Shown piece after piece: positions 1 to 8,930 of a stretch of DNA of 64,000 nucleotides. The stretch covers positions 930,001-994,000 of the forward strand of contig CBDHDJ010000004.1 in the NCBI GenBank assembly GCA_965261645.1, written 5' to 3'. The position numbers were made by a program, and so were the translations under genes. Source of the stretch: CBDHDJ01 sp965261645 (GTDB lineage Bacteria > Pseudomonadota > Alphaproteobacteria > SHVV01). The notes beneath the pieces are model-generated. The model was given only the letters and a program-made list of their open reading frames with translations, had not been told where the DNA came from and ran no database searches. Each line of letters begins with the position of its first letter. Position 1 is the first letter of the stretch.

Positions 1-508
1 AGATCTCCGGCACGCCCTGTGGGCCGCGCGCGGCGATGTGCGTTGGTGGTTGGCGGTAGTGCTTGCCGTCGAATTCGAACATCCGTTCCGCCAGCCCCGC
101 CTCGATCATCTCCAAAATCTCTTCCGCCTGCTCTTTCGACGGCTCGAGATCGACGCCGAAGCGGTCGAACTCGTAGGGCTGGTAACCGCTGCCGACGCCG
201 AGGACCAGCCGCCCGTTGCTGAGCGCGTCCACCATGCCGATCTCGGCGATCAGGCGCGCCGGCATGTAAAGCGGCAGGACGACGATCCCGGTGGCGAGCT
301 TGATGCGGCTGGTTTGACCCGCGCAATAAGCTGCCATCATCAGCGGCGAGGGGCAGACGCAGTAGTTCGAAAAGTGATGCTCGGCGAACCACGACATGGC
401 GAAACCGCCCTGGTCGGCAACCCGCGTCTGCTCCGCCGTCTCGGTCAGGATCTCGCGGGTTGTTTTGGCTCCCCCGCGATAGCCCATCAGATTGAACAGT
501 CCGAACAT
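1..508 (-). CDS. Luciferase-like (LLM class) flavin-dependent oxidoreductase, C-terminus outside window
   Basis: The minus strand is open from an ATG at 508 to the window edge, about 169 codons, with a strong ribosome binding site (GGGAGGCG) just upstream. The translation begins MFGLFNLMGYRGG and contains WFAEHHF, CVCPSPL, LATGIVVLPL and LGVGSGYQPYEFDRFGVD. These are typical of the N-terminal half of bacterial luciferase-like monooxygenases, which use FMN or F420 in a TIM barrel. The EHH segment and the GxGSGY loop are the most telling. The substrate cannot be inferred because the C-terminal half is missing. The family call is firm, the exact reaction is not. Confidence 0.85.
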   Translation of the reverse strand, partial: MFGLFNLMGYRGGAKTTREILTETAEQTRVADQGGFAMSWFAEHHFSNYCVCPSPLMMAAYCAGQTSRIKLATGIVVLPLYMPARLIAEIGMVDALSNGRLVLGVGSGYQPYEFDRFGVDLEPSKEQAEEILEMIEAGLAERMFEFDGKHYRQPPTHIAARGPQGVPEI

Positions 509-767
509 GATCGCCTCCCTGCGCTGGCGCCGCGCCGGCGCCATTAAGAACCCGCTTATGATGGCGCAAACCGTGCGCCAGCGCGAATCCGCACGGGGGC
601 CACCCCGGTTATGAGAGAGATTGAGCGGTGAGCTATTCGGCCGCCTTGGCCCTTTTCCGCATCCACGCCGGTTTGAGCTTGGCGTGCGCGCACGAAGTCC
701 TGGTCGGGCCCGAGGAGGCCGACCTGCAGCCCAGGCCCCGGAAAGCCGGCGCTGAGGCGCGCCGGGC

Positions 768-2058
768 TTACGAGCGCCGGTTCAAGACCACGACCAGCCC
801 GGGGATGGGCTTATCGTCGTGGTATTCGTGCACCGCCTCCTTGAGGACAAGGGGCGAGAAGCCGGCGCGGTCCGCCTGGTGGACCACATAGGACCGGCTG
901 TGGGCGAAGAACGAGTTGCGCATCACCGCGAAACTCCGGGAGCCGTGATGGAACACGGTGAACGCGAACAGGCCCTCGGGCCTGAGCGTATGCGCCGCGG
1001 CGGCGAACACCCCGCTGAGATCGCCGAGATGGATCAGCACGCCGGCGCTCACCACAAGATTGTAAGTGGCCCGGCGGCCGCGCATGTAGGAGCTGAGATC
1101 ATCCAGGATGAGGCGGTCATAGAGCTGCTTGGCGCGGGCCTTGTCGATCATGTGCGGCGGAGAGGTCCACCCCGTCGAGTCGGCGCGCCAGCGGCCGCAA
1201 GAACACGCCGCAGAGGCCGGTGCCGCAGCCGGCATCAAGCACATCGAGACCGGGGCTCGCTTGCGGCAGGCTCAAAACCGCATCGCGCACTAGATCGACG
1301 CCGCGATAGGCCGTCGAGCGGCCGACGCCCTGATCCCAGTCCCGCGCCTTGTCGGCGTAGTAACGGTGGAGATAATCGTCGGGATGGCGCAGGGGAACCG
1401 GCGCCCTATCGAGGAAAGCCAGCGCCAGACTCGCGCCGCAGGGATCGCCGGGATCGAGCTTGAGGGCCCGGTGGTAACACTCGGCTGCTTGAGCAGCATC
1501 GCCGCGTTCCTGAAACACCCGGCCCAGCAGGTACCACGAATCCGCTTGCTGCGGGTCGAGGCGGATCGCCTCTCGCAGGCTGATGGCGGCTTCGTCCCAG
1601 CGATCCTGGCGCGTCAGTACGGCGCCGAGATTGCTGTGCGCACCGGCGTTGCCAGGATCGATGGCAATCGCGGTTTGGTAGCACGAGACGGCCGCGCCGG
1701 CATCGCCGGCGTCCATCAGGGCATTGCCCAGATTGGTGTGGGCCGACGAGCAGCGCGGATCGAGTGCAATCGCGTCGCGATAATTCTCGATCGCTTCGCC
1801 GAGGCGGCCCTGCCCTTTCAGAACGGAACCCAGATTGTTATGCACAGCGGCATTTATTGCCTCCCCGCGGCTCCCGAGGAGGCGCCGGTAGAGCGCTTCG
1901 GCATCCTCGAGTTTGCCGGCCTGATGCAGCGCCAGCGCCTCGGCGAAGACCTGCTCGATCGCCGGCAAATCGGCGGAGGGACGCTGATTCCCTGGCGTAC
2001 CAGGTCGGGAAGATTGATCGGATTCGGCGAGCGAGGCGCGCACGTTGGTTTCGGACAT
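768..2058 (-). pseudogene. TPR-repeat SAM-dependent methyltransferase with a frameshift
   Basis: From ATG 2058 (MSETNVRASL; GGAGG about 12 nt upstream) the protein has about five tetratricopeptide repeats (HNNLGSVLKGQGRLGEAI, HTNLGNALMDAGDAGAAV, HSNLGAVLTRQDRWDEAA, WYLLGRVFQERGDAAQAA). A class I methyltransferase domain with a SAM loop, LDAGCGTGLCG, follows. Near 1153-1165 the frame changes. Frame one ends as GVDLSAAHDRQ, and a second frame continues with PHMIDKARAKQLYDRL through LVVSAGVLIHLGDL to the TAA at 768. One extra base in the GCCGCAC stretch explains the break. TPR-methyltransferases of this type are common in Alphaproteobacteria and act on unknown substrates. The break may be real or a sequencing error. 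Without it the protein would be about 430 residues. Confidence 0.8.
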
Positions 2059-2161
2059 GATGATGAGGGCCTCGACCTCCCAAGTGGTGCGCGGCGTGGA
2101 CTGCATTCCTGAGAAAAACAAGCAATTTCCGTGCCCGGGGCGCGGGACGGTGGCCAAGGGC

Positions 2162-3382
2162 TTATTCCGCGTAGCTGATACGCCACACCACCTGGCCGAC
2201 GTCGTCGGCGACAAGCAAGCTGCCATCGGCCGCTATGGCCAGCCCGGCGGGACGGCCCCACACCAGCGCGGTCTTAGCGCCCTCGAGCCAGAAGCCGGTG
2301 GCAAAGACTTCGTAGTGGCCGAGCGGGCGGCCGTTCGCAAAGGGCACGCGCACGATCTTATAGCCCGTCGGCACGCTTGAGTTCCACGAGCCGTGGAGCG
2401 CGACGAAGGCATCGCCGCGGTAGTCCGGCGGAAACTGATCGGCATCGTAGAACACCAGCCCAAGCGGCGCCGAGTGGGAGCGGAACAGGACGTCGGGCAC
2501 GCGGGTTTCGGCGACGAGACCCGGCTGACGATCGCCGTAGGTGGGATCGGGATGGGGCCCGATATAGGCGTAGGGCCAGCCGTAGAACGCGCCCTTGTCG
2601 ATTCGCGTCAGATAGTCGGGCACGAGATCATCGCCCAGCCCGTCGCGCTCGTTGACGACGACGTAGAGATCATCCGTTCCCGGATAAAACGCGATGCCAA
2701 CCGGATTGCGCAGCCCGTGCGCAAAAGTTATGCGCCCGCTGCCATCGGCGTTGAAGCGCTGCACGGTCGCGCGTGGCGGGCCCTCCTCGGCGACGTTGCC
2801 GCGGCTGCCCACCGCGACATAGAAGTGACGCCCATCGGAGCCGAACACGAGGTTGCGCGTCCAGTGCCCGCCACCGTTACCCAGAGCATTGGGCCTCGTC
2901 ACCGGCTCCGGGTCTGCGGCGGCCTTGGTCTGACCCGGCTCGTAGGGAAAGCGCCGCACCCGCTTCGGATCGGCGAAATAGAGATGGCCCTCGTGGATCG
3001 CCAGGCCATGCACCCGGCCCAAGGACTTGGCGAAGGTCTCGATGGTCTCGGCGTGGCCGTCCCCGTCGCCATCACGCAGGAGCGTGATCCGGCCGGCGGC
3101 AGGCTCGGCGAGCAGCACATCACCGTTGGCCGCCACCGTCATCCAGCGCGCATGGCGCAGGCCCTCGGCGAAGACGTTGACGGAGAATCCCGCCGGCAAC
3201 CGCCACGGCAGGACGGCCGGCCTTGGCACCAGGCGCGGCGCATTGCCGACGCTCGGCGAGGCATAGGGCGGCGGTAGCTCGGCGGCGCTGATCTCCACGC
3301 GCGTACCGACACGCTGCTCATCGCCCCACGCGGGCAGGGCGAGCGCAAGCCAGGCCAGAAATCCCACCAGTCCGCGTTTCAT
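2162..3382 (-). CDS. Secreted L-sorbosone dehydrogenase-like (PQQ-type) beta-propeller protein
   Basis: A signal peptide (MKRGLVGFLAWLALALPAWG) is followed by a six-bladed-propeller style sequence typical of the GDH/sorbosone dehydrogenase family. Recognisable pieces are LPAGFSVNVFAEGLRHARW, GHWTRNLVFGSDGRHFYVAVG, HGLRNPVGIAFYPGTDDLY, KGAFYGWPYAYIG and FVALHGSWNSS. Family members are periplasmic PQQ-dependent sugar or aldehyde dehydrogenases. The start at 3382 is chosen because it begins the signal peptide; the longer reading from 3412 adds residues before it. About 406 residues, a normal length for the family. No PQQ synthesis genes are in the window, so the cofactor must come from elsewhere and the substrate is open. 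Confidence 0.85.
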   Translation of the reverse strand: MKRGLVGFLAWLALALPAWGDEQRVGTRVEISAAELPPPYASPSVGNAPRLVPRPAVLPWRLPAGFSVNVFAEGLRHARWMTVAANGDVLLAEPAAGRITLLRDGDGDGHAETIETFAKSLGRVHGLAIHEGHLYFADPKRVRRFPYEPGQTKAAADPEPVTRPNALGNGGGHWTRNLVFGSDGRHFYVAVGSRGNVAEEGPPRATVQRFNADGSGRITFAHGLRNPVGIAFYPGTDDLYVVVNERDGLGDDLVPDYLTRIDKGAFYGWPYAYIGPHPDPTYGDRQPGLVAETRVPDVLFRSHSAPLGLVFYDADQFPPDYRGDAFVALHGSWNSSVPTGYKIVRVPFANGRPLGHYEVFATGFWLEGAKTALVWGRPAGLAIAADGSLLVADDVGQVVWRISYAE

Positions 3383-3499
3383 GGCACCGAATCCCGGCAC
3401 CGTCCCGATCAATCGTGATCCACTCTAACGCGGATTGGCATACGGCACAGCACAGCTTGGTGTTGCCGAGCGCGCAAACGCGGCCTAGTTTTACGGCCC

Positions 3500-4189
3500 A
3501 TGCGCAAAAAGATCCTCTTCATCGTGCACGGCGAGAGGTCCGACCCAGGCCGGGTCGGCCGCACCGTGCGGCGCCTGGGCTACGATTACGAGACTCGTCA
3601 GCCCAGTGGCGGCGATGCATTGCCCACGACCATGGACGGTTATGCCGGCGCCGTCGTTTTCGGCGGCCCGATGAGCGCCAACGACGACAAGAAGCTCGAC
3701 TTCATCCGCACCGAGCTCGACTGGATCCCGACGGCGCTTGAGTCCGGCAAGCCGTTTCTCGGCATCTGCCTTGGTGCCCAGATGTTGGCGCGGGTGTTAG
3801 GCGGTAAGGTGAGGCCCCACCCGAAGGGCATGGTCGAAGTGGGCTACTACCCGGTGCGCCAGACCACCGAGGGTGCCCATCTGTTCGATGAGGAGGCCCA
3901 TTTCTATCAGTGGCATGGGGAGACCTTCGAGGTCCCCCGATCGGCGACATTGCTAGCCGAAGGGGAGATCTTCTCCAACCAGGCGTTCGCCTGGAAAAAC
4001 GCCCACGGCATCCAGTTCCATCCCGAGGTCACCACATCGATGATTCACTACTGGACGAGCGTGGCTAGCGCCCGCCTGAAGAGCCCGGGCGCGCAGTCCC
4101 GGGCGATGCAACTCAAGCACGACTTCCGCCACCGGCGGGCGGTGCGCACGTGGCTCCGGGATTATCTCAGCTACTGGATTTCGCGCTAG
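3500..4189 (+). CDS. Class I glutamine amidotransferase (GMP synthase-like GATase1 domain)
   Basis: A 229-residue stand-alone GATase1 domain. The nucleophile elbow reads FLGICLGAQMLARVLGG (Cys about residue 93), and the catalytic His-Glu lies in GIQFHPEVT (about residues 173-181). GAVVFGGPMSANDD is the typical oxyanion region. Stand-alone proteins of this type (often labelled GMP synthase-like) can be glutaminases or gamma-glutamyl hydrolases acting on small amides. The upstream sequence has no clear ribosome binding site, and ATG 3500 is the first good start. It is divergent from the sorbosone dehydrogenase gene, with a spacer of 117 bp. Confidence 0.87.
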   Translation: MRKKILFIVHGERSDPGRVGRTVRRLGYDYETRQPSGGDALPTTMDGYAGAVVFGGPMSANDDKKLDFIRTELDWIPTALESGKPFLGICLGAQMLARVLGGKVRPHPKGMVEVGYYPVRQTTEGAHLFDEEAHFYQWHGETFEVPRSATLLAEGEIFSNQAFAWKNAHGIQFHPEVTTSMIHYWTSVASARLKSPGAQSRAMQLKHDFRHRRAVRTWLRDYLSYWISR

Positions 4190-4198
4190 GCGGCCTGG

Positions 4199-4616
4199 CT
4201 AGCGCGGCACGATGCCGCGAATCAGCACCACGACCTCACCTGCACCGAAGGTCCTGTCGGCAATCGCTTGCAGCCTCGCCTTGATCTTGCGAAACGCGAA
4301 CTTGCCGCTCGGCCCGGGCGAGCCGTTGCGCAACAGGAATTTGACATAGGCGTCGTGCAGCCGCGGCAGATTGCGCTCGATCTCCGCCCGCCTTTGGGCC
4401 GTCCGCCACGAGATTGACTCCGAGCACGAGCCGTCCGCGCACCTTGCCGCCGCGGATGACGGGCACGGTAATGGGGTCCATGGCGATATAGACCGGCCCG
4501 CTCGGCACCTCGGGCTTGCTGCCCGTGGCCGACGCATGGGCGAGCTCAGGGACGGCGAGCACGATGCCGATGAGCGCCGCCAGAACGATCAGCCCGCGCG
4601 CCATGACCTCAGCCAT
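4199..4616 (-). pseudogene. Small exported FliL-like protein, frameshifted
   Basis: ATG 4616 overlaps the end of the CoA-transferase gene by 8 bp. The first frame reads MAEVMARGLIVLAALIGIVL (signal/anchor) and continues with YIAMDPITVPVIRGG and GRLVLGVNLVADGPK. Near 4390-4400 the frame changes, and the sense sequence continues as AEIERNLPRLHDAYVKFLL and FGAGEVVVLIRGIVPR to the TAG at 4199. The layout (N-terminal helix, MDPI/PV strand, ERNLPRLRDAF-like helix, final GEVxxVLIR) resembles the FliL-like small periplasmic proteins of Alphaproteobacteria. One extra base in the CCCAAAGGCGGG run explains the break. No flagellar genes are nearby, so a motility role is not implied. Confidence 0.6.
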
Positions 4617-5832
4617 CCTGAGGCGCCGGCCGGCGCTCTTCAACGAGCACGCCACCCTCGGCCAGCGCCTCGATCTCATCGGGCTGATAGCCGAATTCGG
4701 CCAGGATCTCCCGCCCATCGCTCGAATAGCGCGGCGGCACGCGGCGCACCGAGCCCGGCGTGCGCTGGAGCTTGGCCGGAATGCCGGCGCCGCGGTAGCC
4801 GTCGAGCTCCACCACCATCTCCCGGTGGCGGGTGTGGGGGTGGTTGAGCGCCGTCGGCACATCGTTGATCGAGGCCGCCGGCACGCCGCTCTCGAGCAGG
4901 GTGCGGAACAAGGCCTCGCCATCGGCTCTGGCGAACAGAGGGAGCAGCTTCTCATACATCGCCTCGCGGTTCGCCACCCGATCGGCGTTGCTGGCAAAGC
5001 GGGCGTCATCGGCGATCTCCGGCGCGCCGAGCTCCCGGCACAGGCGGCCGAACTGGCGTTCGTTGAGCGCGGCGACGAAGATGGGCGCGGTCTTGGTCTC
5101 GAAGCGGTCGTAGGGTGCGACGCTGGGATGGGCGTTGCCGACCAGCTGGGGCGGCTTGTTCGACATGAACCAGTTGGCGATTTGGGGGTGGAGAAGCGAG
5201 ATCCCGGTATCGTAAAGCGTTGCCTCGACGAACTGGCCCCGTCCCGAGCGGGCGCGCTCGGCCGCTGCGGCCAGAATGGCGATTGTCGCATTCAGGGCCG
5301 TCGACAGATCGACCGCCGCGACGCCGACGCGCACGGGGCCCGACTCCGGCGTGCCGTTCACGCTCATCAACCCACTCAGCGCCTGGGCGACGCCGTCGTA
5401 ACCGGGTAACGCGCCGAGCGGCCCGTCCGCGCCGAAGCCGGAAATCCGGCAATAGATCAGGGCGGGAAACTTCGCCTCCAGCACCTCCTTGTAGCCGAGC
5501 CCCCATCGCTCCATGGTGCCGATCCGGAAATTCTCGATCAGCACGTCGGCGCCCTCGAGCAGCCGCAGCACGATATCGCGGCCCTCGGGGCGCGCGAGGT
5601 CGAGGCCAATGCTGCGCTTGTTGCGGTTGATACCGGTGTAGTACGCGCTTTCGCCATCCTGGAAAGGCGGGCCCCACGTGCGGGTCTCATCGCCCTGTGG
5701 CGGCTCGACCTTGATCACTTCGGCGCCGTGATCGCCGAGGATCTGAGTGCAGAGCGGCCCGCCTAGGACGCGCGAGAGATCGACCACCCGCCAGCCCGCC
5801 AACGCACCGCCGCTGTTCTCGTTCGTCGTCAT
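4609..5832 (-). CDS. CoA-transferase family III (CaiB/BaiF type)
   Basis: 407 residues with the usual family III opening (GWRVVDLSRVLGGPLCTQIL, DHGAEVIKVEPPQGDETR), NKRSIGLDLARPEGR, and the LYDTGISLL stretch near residue 210. Such enzymes move CoA between a CoA thioester and a free acid through an aspartyl-CoA intermediate. The candidate Asp sits in the LYDTG segment, somewhat off the classic position. ATG 5832 overlaps the stop of the upstream CoA-transferase-like beta subunit as ATGA, so the two are probably translationally coupled. The operon order (dehydrogenase, two-subunit transferase, CaiB) points to catabolism of a carboxylic acid as its CoA ester. The acid is unknown. Confidence 0.9.
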   Translation of the reverse strand: MTTNENSGGALAGWRVVDLSRVLGGPLCTQILGDHGAEVIKVEPPQGDETRTWGPPFQDGESAYYTGINRNKRSIGLDLARPEGRDIVLRLLEGADVLIENFRIGTMERWGLGYKEVLEAKFPALIYCRISGFGADGPLGALPGYDGVAQALSGLMSVNGTPESGPVRVGVAAVDLSTALNATIAILAAAAERARSGRGQFVEATLYDTGISLLHPQIANWFMSNKPPQLVGNAHPSVAPYDRFETKTAPIFVAALNERQFGRLCRELGAPEIADDARFASNADRVANREAMYEKLLPLFARADGEALFRTLLESGVPAASINDVPTALNHPHTRHREMVVELDGYRGAGIPAKLQRTPGSVRRVPPRYSSDGREILAEFGYQPDEIEALAEGGVLVEERRPAPQDG

Positions 5833-6590
5833 GACGCGCCGGCGACCGCTGGCGCCGCATTCTCAAACGGCGCACTCGCGGCGAATTTCGGATAGGTCTC
5901 ACTGATGCGCTCGCGGATCGGCCCGCGCAGGAGGGCGAGCCACGCGGCCGGCGGTTCGGGCGTGGCGGGGACCGAATCATGATGCGCGAAGTCGAAACCC
6001 GTCGCTTCGATCACCTCGTCGAGCGTATGGCCGGGATGAACGCTTTCGAGCCGGAAGCCGGGACGAGCGCGCTCGAAAGCGAACACGGCCTTGCCGGTGA
6101 CCAGCGAGCGCGGTCCGCCGGGCCGGTAGACGTGATCCGGGCTGACCCCGGGGGCGCTGATGAAATCCACCTTGGGCACAAACACACGCGGGCTGTGCTC
6201 TTCGCGAAAGAGAATGACGTTGGGCACGAGAAAGTAGAGATAGGCCGAGCCGAAGGAGCCGGGGAAACGCGTCGTCGTGGCGGGATAATCGCCCGTGCCG
6301 ACGAGGTTGAGATTGGCCTCGCCGTCGATCTGGCCGCCGCCGAGAAAGAAGGCGTCGATCCGCCCCTGCGCCGCACAGTCGAACAGCTCGCATTGGCCGT
6401 CGGTGAAGAAGTTGTAATCGCGGCTGCCCAGCACGTTCACGCGGACCCCGCCGCCGGCCAGCTCCTGTGCCAGCAACGCCGCCGAGCCCGGTATCGGCGA
6501 GGACGCCCCGACGGCGATGAAGCGGGCATCCGCCAACAACCGTGTCAGCACGGTGATCAGAAACTCTTCGGTGGTGAACGAATCGCTCAT
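5829..6590 (-). CDS. Class I CoA-transferase family, beta subunit (GctB/IpdB-like)
   Basis: 253 residues with family landmarks FFTDGQCELFDCAAQGRIDA, FFLGGGQIDGEANLNLVG, RFPGSFGSAYLYFLVPNVIL and VDFISAPG, ending in HPGHTLDEVIEATGF. It starts 3 bp after the alpha subunit stop. Class I beta subunits normally hold the catalytic glutamate in a short SENG-like motif. Here the corresponding segment near residues 27-34 reads GASSPIPG with no glutamate. The IpdAB branch of this fold, which hydrolyses a carbon-carbon bond during steroid ring degradation, also lacks that glutamate. I therefore leave open whether this is a transferase or a hydrolase. Confidence 0.82.
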   Translation of the reverse strand: MSDSFTTEEFLITVLTRLLADARFIAVGASSPIPGSAALLAQELAGGGVRVNVLGSRDYNFFTDGQCELFDCAAQGRIDAFFLGGGQIDGEANLNLVGTGDYPATTTRFPGSFGSAYLYFLVPNVILFREEHSPRVFVPKVDFISAPGVSPDHVYRPGGPRSLVTGKAVFAFERARPGFRLESVHPGHTLDEVIEATGFDFAHHDSVPATPEPPAAWLALLRGPIRERISETYPKFAASAPFENAAPAVAGAS

Positions 6591-6593
6591 CGC

Positions 6594-7424
6594 TCAGGCA
6601 GCGGCCTGGTGCGGCATGACGTGCTCGGCAAGGTAGCGGCGAAAGCCGTCTTCCGTCGCAGCCGCCTCGACATAGGAGCGCAGATGCGCCTCATCCGCCT
6701 CGTAGTGGCCGAGTAACCCGAGCGGCCAGGCGCCCCGCCGCGCCTCGGCGATGGCGGCGATGTAGAGCGCTGGGATCGTGGCAGCGGCAGTGCGCTCATC
6801 GGCCAAAAGATCGGCGTCGTGGATCTCTTCGACCGTGACCAGTGTCGCCTTCGCGGCATGCGCCATGGTCATGACTTCGCGCCGGAGCCCGACCCACACG
6901 TTGCCGGAACGATCGGCGAGCGGCGCATGGAAGAGCGCGACGTCGGGCTTGAGCGCCGGCACGGCGACGAGGGGGTCCTCGGCCTCGGCAAACGGATTGT
7001 CGATCACCTGCCAGTCGTCGCGATGATTGAGAACATCGGAGCCGATGAGGCCGCGGATGGGCATGAAGGGAAGGCCACGCTCGCTTGCCTGCAGGGCGGC
7101 GTGGACCGCCGGGCAGGTCGAGTCGCGAAGCTGAATGGACCCGGCCTTGACGGCCGCCACGAAACGGGGCGCCGGGCCCCATTCGCCCAACGTGACCGCC
7201 GAGGTCTCGAGCGTCCGCACGGCGCCTGTGCCGATCAGGAGATCGGCCTGAAAGCCGCTCCATGGGACGCAAAGGAGATGGAGGTCCTTGACCCCGCGGC
7301 GAATGAGCGCGCGCGTCGCGGCCATGGGCACGCCGCAATACTCGGCCGGCACGGCGAGCACCCCGCCATCGGCAATGCCCTCGATGAGCTGGTCCAACTC
7401 GACGATGACGCCGTTCCCGCTCAT
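6594..7424 (-). CDS. Class I CoA-transferase family, alpha subunit (GctA/IpdA-like)
   Basis: 276 residues from ATG 7424 (MSGNGVIVELDQLIEGIADG), chosen because ACGAGG precedes it at about 5 nt; a longer reading begins at 7454. Typical parts are GVLAVPAEYCGVPMAATRAL, LRDSTCPAVHAALQA, LPFMPIRGLIGSDVL and PDVALFHAPLADRSGNVWVG. The alpha subunit forms a heterodimer or tetramer with the beta subunit encoded 3 bp downstream. It follows the acyl-CoA dehydrogenase gene by about 95 bp, so the whole set from 8671 to 4199 may be one transcript. Confidence 0.85.
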   Translation of the reverse strand: MSGNGVIVELDQLIEGIADGGVLAVPAEYCGVPMAATRALIRRGVKDLHLLCVPWSGFQADLLIGTGAVRTLETSAVTLGEWGPAPRFVAAVKAGSIQLRDSTCPAVHAALQASERGLPFMPIRGLIGSDVLNHRDDWQVIDNPFAEAEDPLVAVPALKPDVALFHAPLADRSGNVWVGLRREVMTMAHAAKATLVTVEEIHDADLLADERTAAATIPALYIAAIAEARRGAWPLGLLGHYEADEAHLRSYVEAAATEDGFRRYLAEHVMPHQAAA

Positions 7425-7519
7425 AGCCTCGTCATACCCATGATGGACCGCCAAAGCCCAGTGTCTCGGCCATCGACGACCGTAACGCCATCACACCGCT
7501 CGCGCAATCAAGGGTCGGC

Positions 7520-8671
7520 TCACGACGCTTGGGCGTCCCGGATCATCTGCCGGGCGATGACCAGCTGCTGGATCTGGCTCGTGCCCTCGTAGATGCGATA
7601 GACCCGAACGTCGCGGTAGAACCGCTCGACGTCGTATTCCGCCATGTAGCCCGAGCCGCCATGAATCTGGACGGCCCTGTCGGCGATGCGGCCCACCATC
7701 TCCGAGGTGAAATATTTGCAGCAGGCCGCCTCCATGATGACGTTCTCACCGGCATCGTAGCGTTGGGCGGCATCGCGCACCATCGAGCGGCCGGCATAGG
7801 CGTCGGCCCGGCTGTCGGCGAGCATCGCCTGGACGAGCTGGAACTCGGCGATCGGCTTGCCGAACTGTTCACGATCCATGGCATAGGTGAGGGCCTCGTG
7901 GATCAATCGCTCGGCGGTGCCGACACAGGCCGCGGAGATGTTGATGCGGCCGCGATCGAGGACCTTCATGGCCATTTTGAAGCCCTGGCCCTCTACCCCG
8001 CCGATCAGGTTCTCGGCCGGCACCGATACGTCGTCGAAGATCACATCGCAGATCGAGGCGCCGCGCTGGCCCATCTTCTTGTTGGGCTTGCCGAGGCTGA
8101 GCCCGGGCGAGCTCGCCTCGACGACAAATGCGGAGATGCCGCCTGCGCCTTTGATCTCGGGATCGGTCCGCGCCATGACGGTGAAGATGCTGGCGAACTC
8201 CGCATTGGTGATGAAGCGCTTGGTGCCGTTCAGGACATAGCGATCGCCGTCGCGCACGGCGCGCGTGCTGAGGCCCGCCGCATCCGAGCCTGAACTGGGC
8301 TCGGTGAGCGCGAACGATGCGATCAGCTCGCCCGACGCGAGGCGCGGCAGAAAACGGCTCTTCTGCTCCTCGGTGCCGTCGACGATGAGGCCCTGCGAGC
8401 CGATACCCGCATTGGTGCCGATCACCGAACGAAACGCCGGCGAGACCCAGCCGAGCTCGAAGCCGAGTTCCGCCTCGGTCGCCATGTCGAGGCCGAGGCC
8501 GCCATACGTCTCGGGGATCGTCAAGCCGAACAGGCCGAGCTCCGCCATCTCGCGGCGAATCTCATCGGACACCCGATTGGTCTCCTCGACCTCCTTCTCG
8601 AGCGGCTGGAGCCGTTCGCGAACGAAGCGGTGCATCATGTCCTTGAGTTGCGTGGCAGTATCTTGATCCAT
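7520..8671 (-). CDS. Acyl-CoA dehydrogenase
   Basis: 383 residues from ATG 8671 (MDQDTATQLKDMMHRFV), which has GGGAGGACAAACG immediately upstream; the 25 extra residues of the longer reading look non-coding. Conserved parts are FALTEPSSGSDAAGLSTRA (FAD binding, near residue 125), KRFITNAEFASIFTVMART, and the C-terminal RDVRVYRIYEGTSQIQQL, whose Glu is the usual catalytic base. The enzyme oxidises acyl-CoA to enoyl-CoA with FAD and passes electrons to ETF. It is first in the minus-strand acyl-CoA operon and divergent from the fprA-like gene across a 259 bp spacer that should hold both promoters. Confidence 0.93.
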   Translation of the reverse strand: MDQDTATQLKDMMHRFVRERLQPLEKEVEETNRVSDEIRREMAELGLFGLTIPETYGGLGLDMATEAELGFELGWVSPAFRSVIGTNAGIGSQGLIVDGTEEQKSRFLPRLASGELIASFALTEPSSGSDAAGLSTRAVRDGDRYVLNGTKRFITNAEFASIFTVMARTDPEIKGAGGISAFVVEASSPGLSLGKPNKKMGQRGASICDVIFDDVSVPAENLIGGVEGQGFKMAMKVLDRGRINISAACVGTAERLIHEALTYAMDREQFGKPIAEFQLVQAMLADSRADAYAGRSMVRDAAQRYDAGENVIMEAACCKYFTSEMVGRIADRAVQIHGGSGYMAEYDVERFYRDVRVYRIYEGTSQIQQLVIARQMIRDAQAS

Positions 8672-8930
8672 CGTTTGTCCTCCCGGCCCGGAACTCCGGC
8701 TCTGGGTTATGCTAATTCCGTCAGCCAGCCGCCGCGATACGATCACGCAAGCATACGGTTACAACACTCGGGGACACTTGGCGCCTATCGCGGAGGATAC
8801 TCCTCTCCCACGATAACCCGAATTTTATTCAAAACGAGCGCCCTCTTGCGCTACCGTCTGCCGGTCGTGGACGCCGCCTTAGCAAGGTCTGGCATGATCT
8901 CGAGACGCCTCGATAGCAGGAGAGCCACGG

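Noticed and set aside
38..547. Plus-strand ORF of 169 codons
   Set aside because: Antisense to the luciferase-like gene, whose start has a strong ribosome binding site and clear family motifs.
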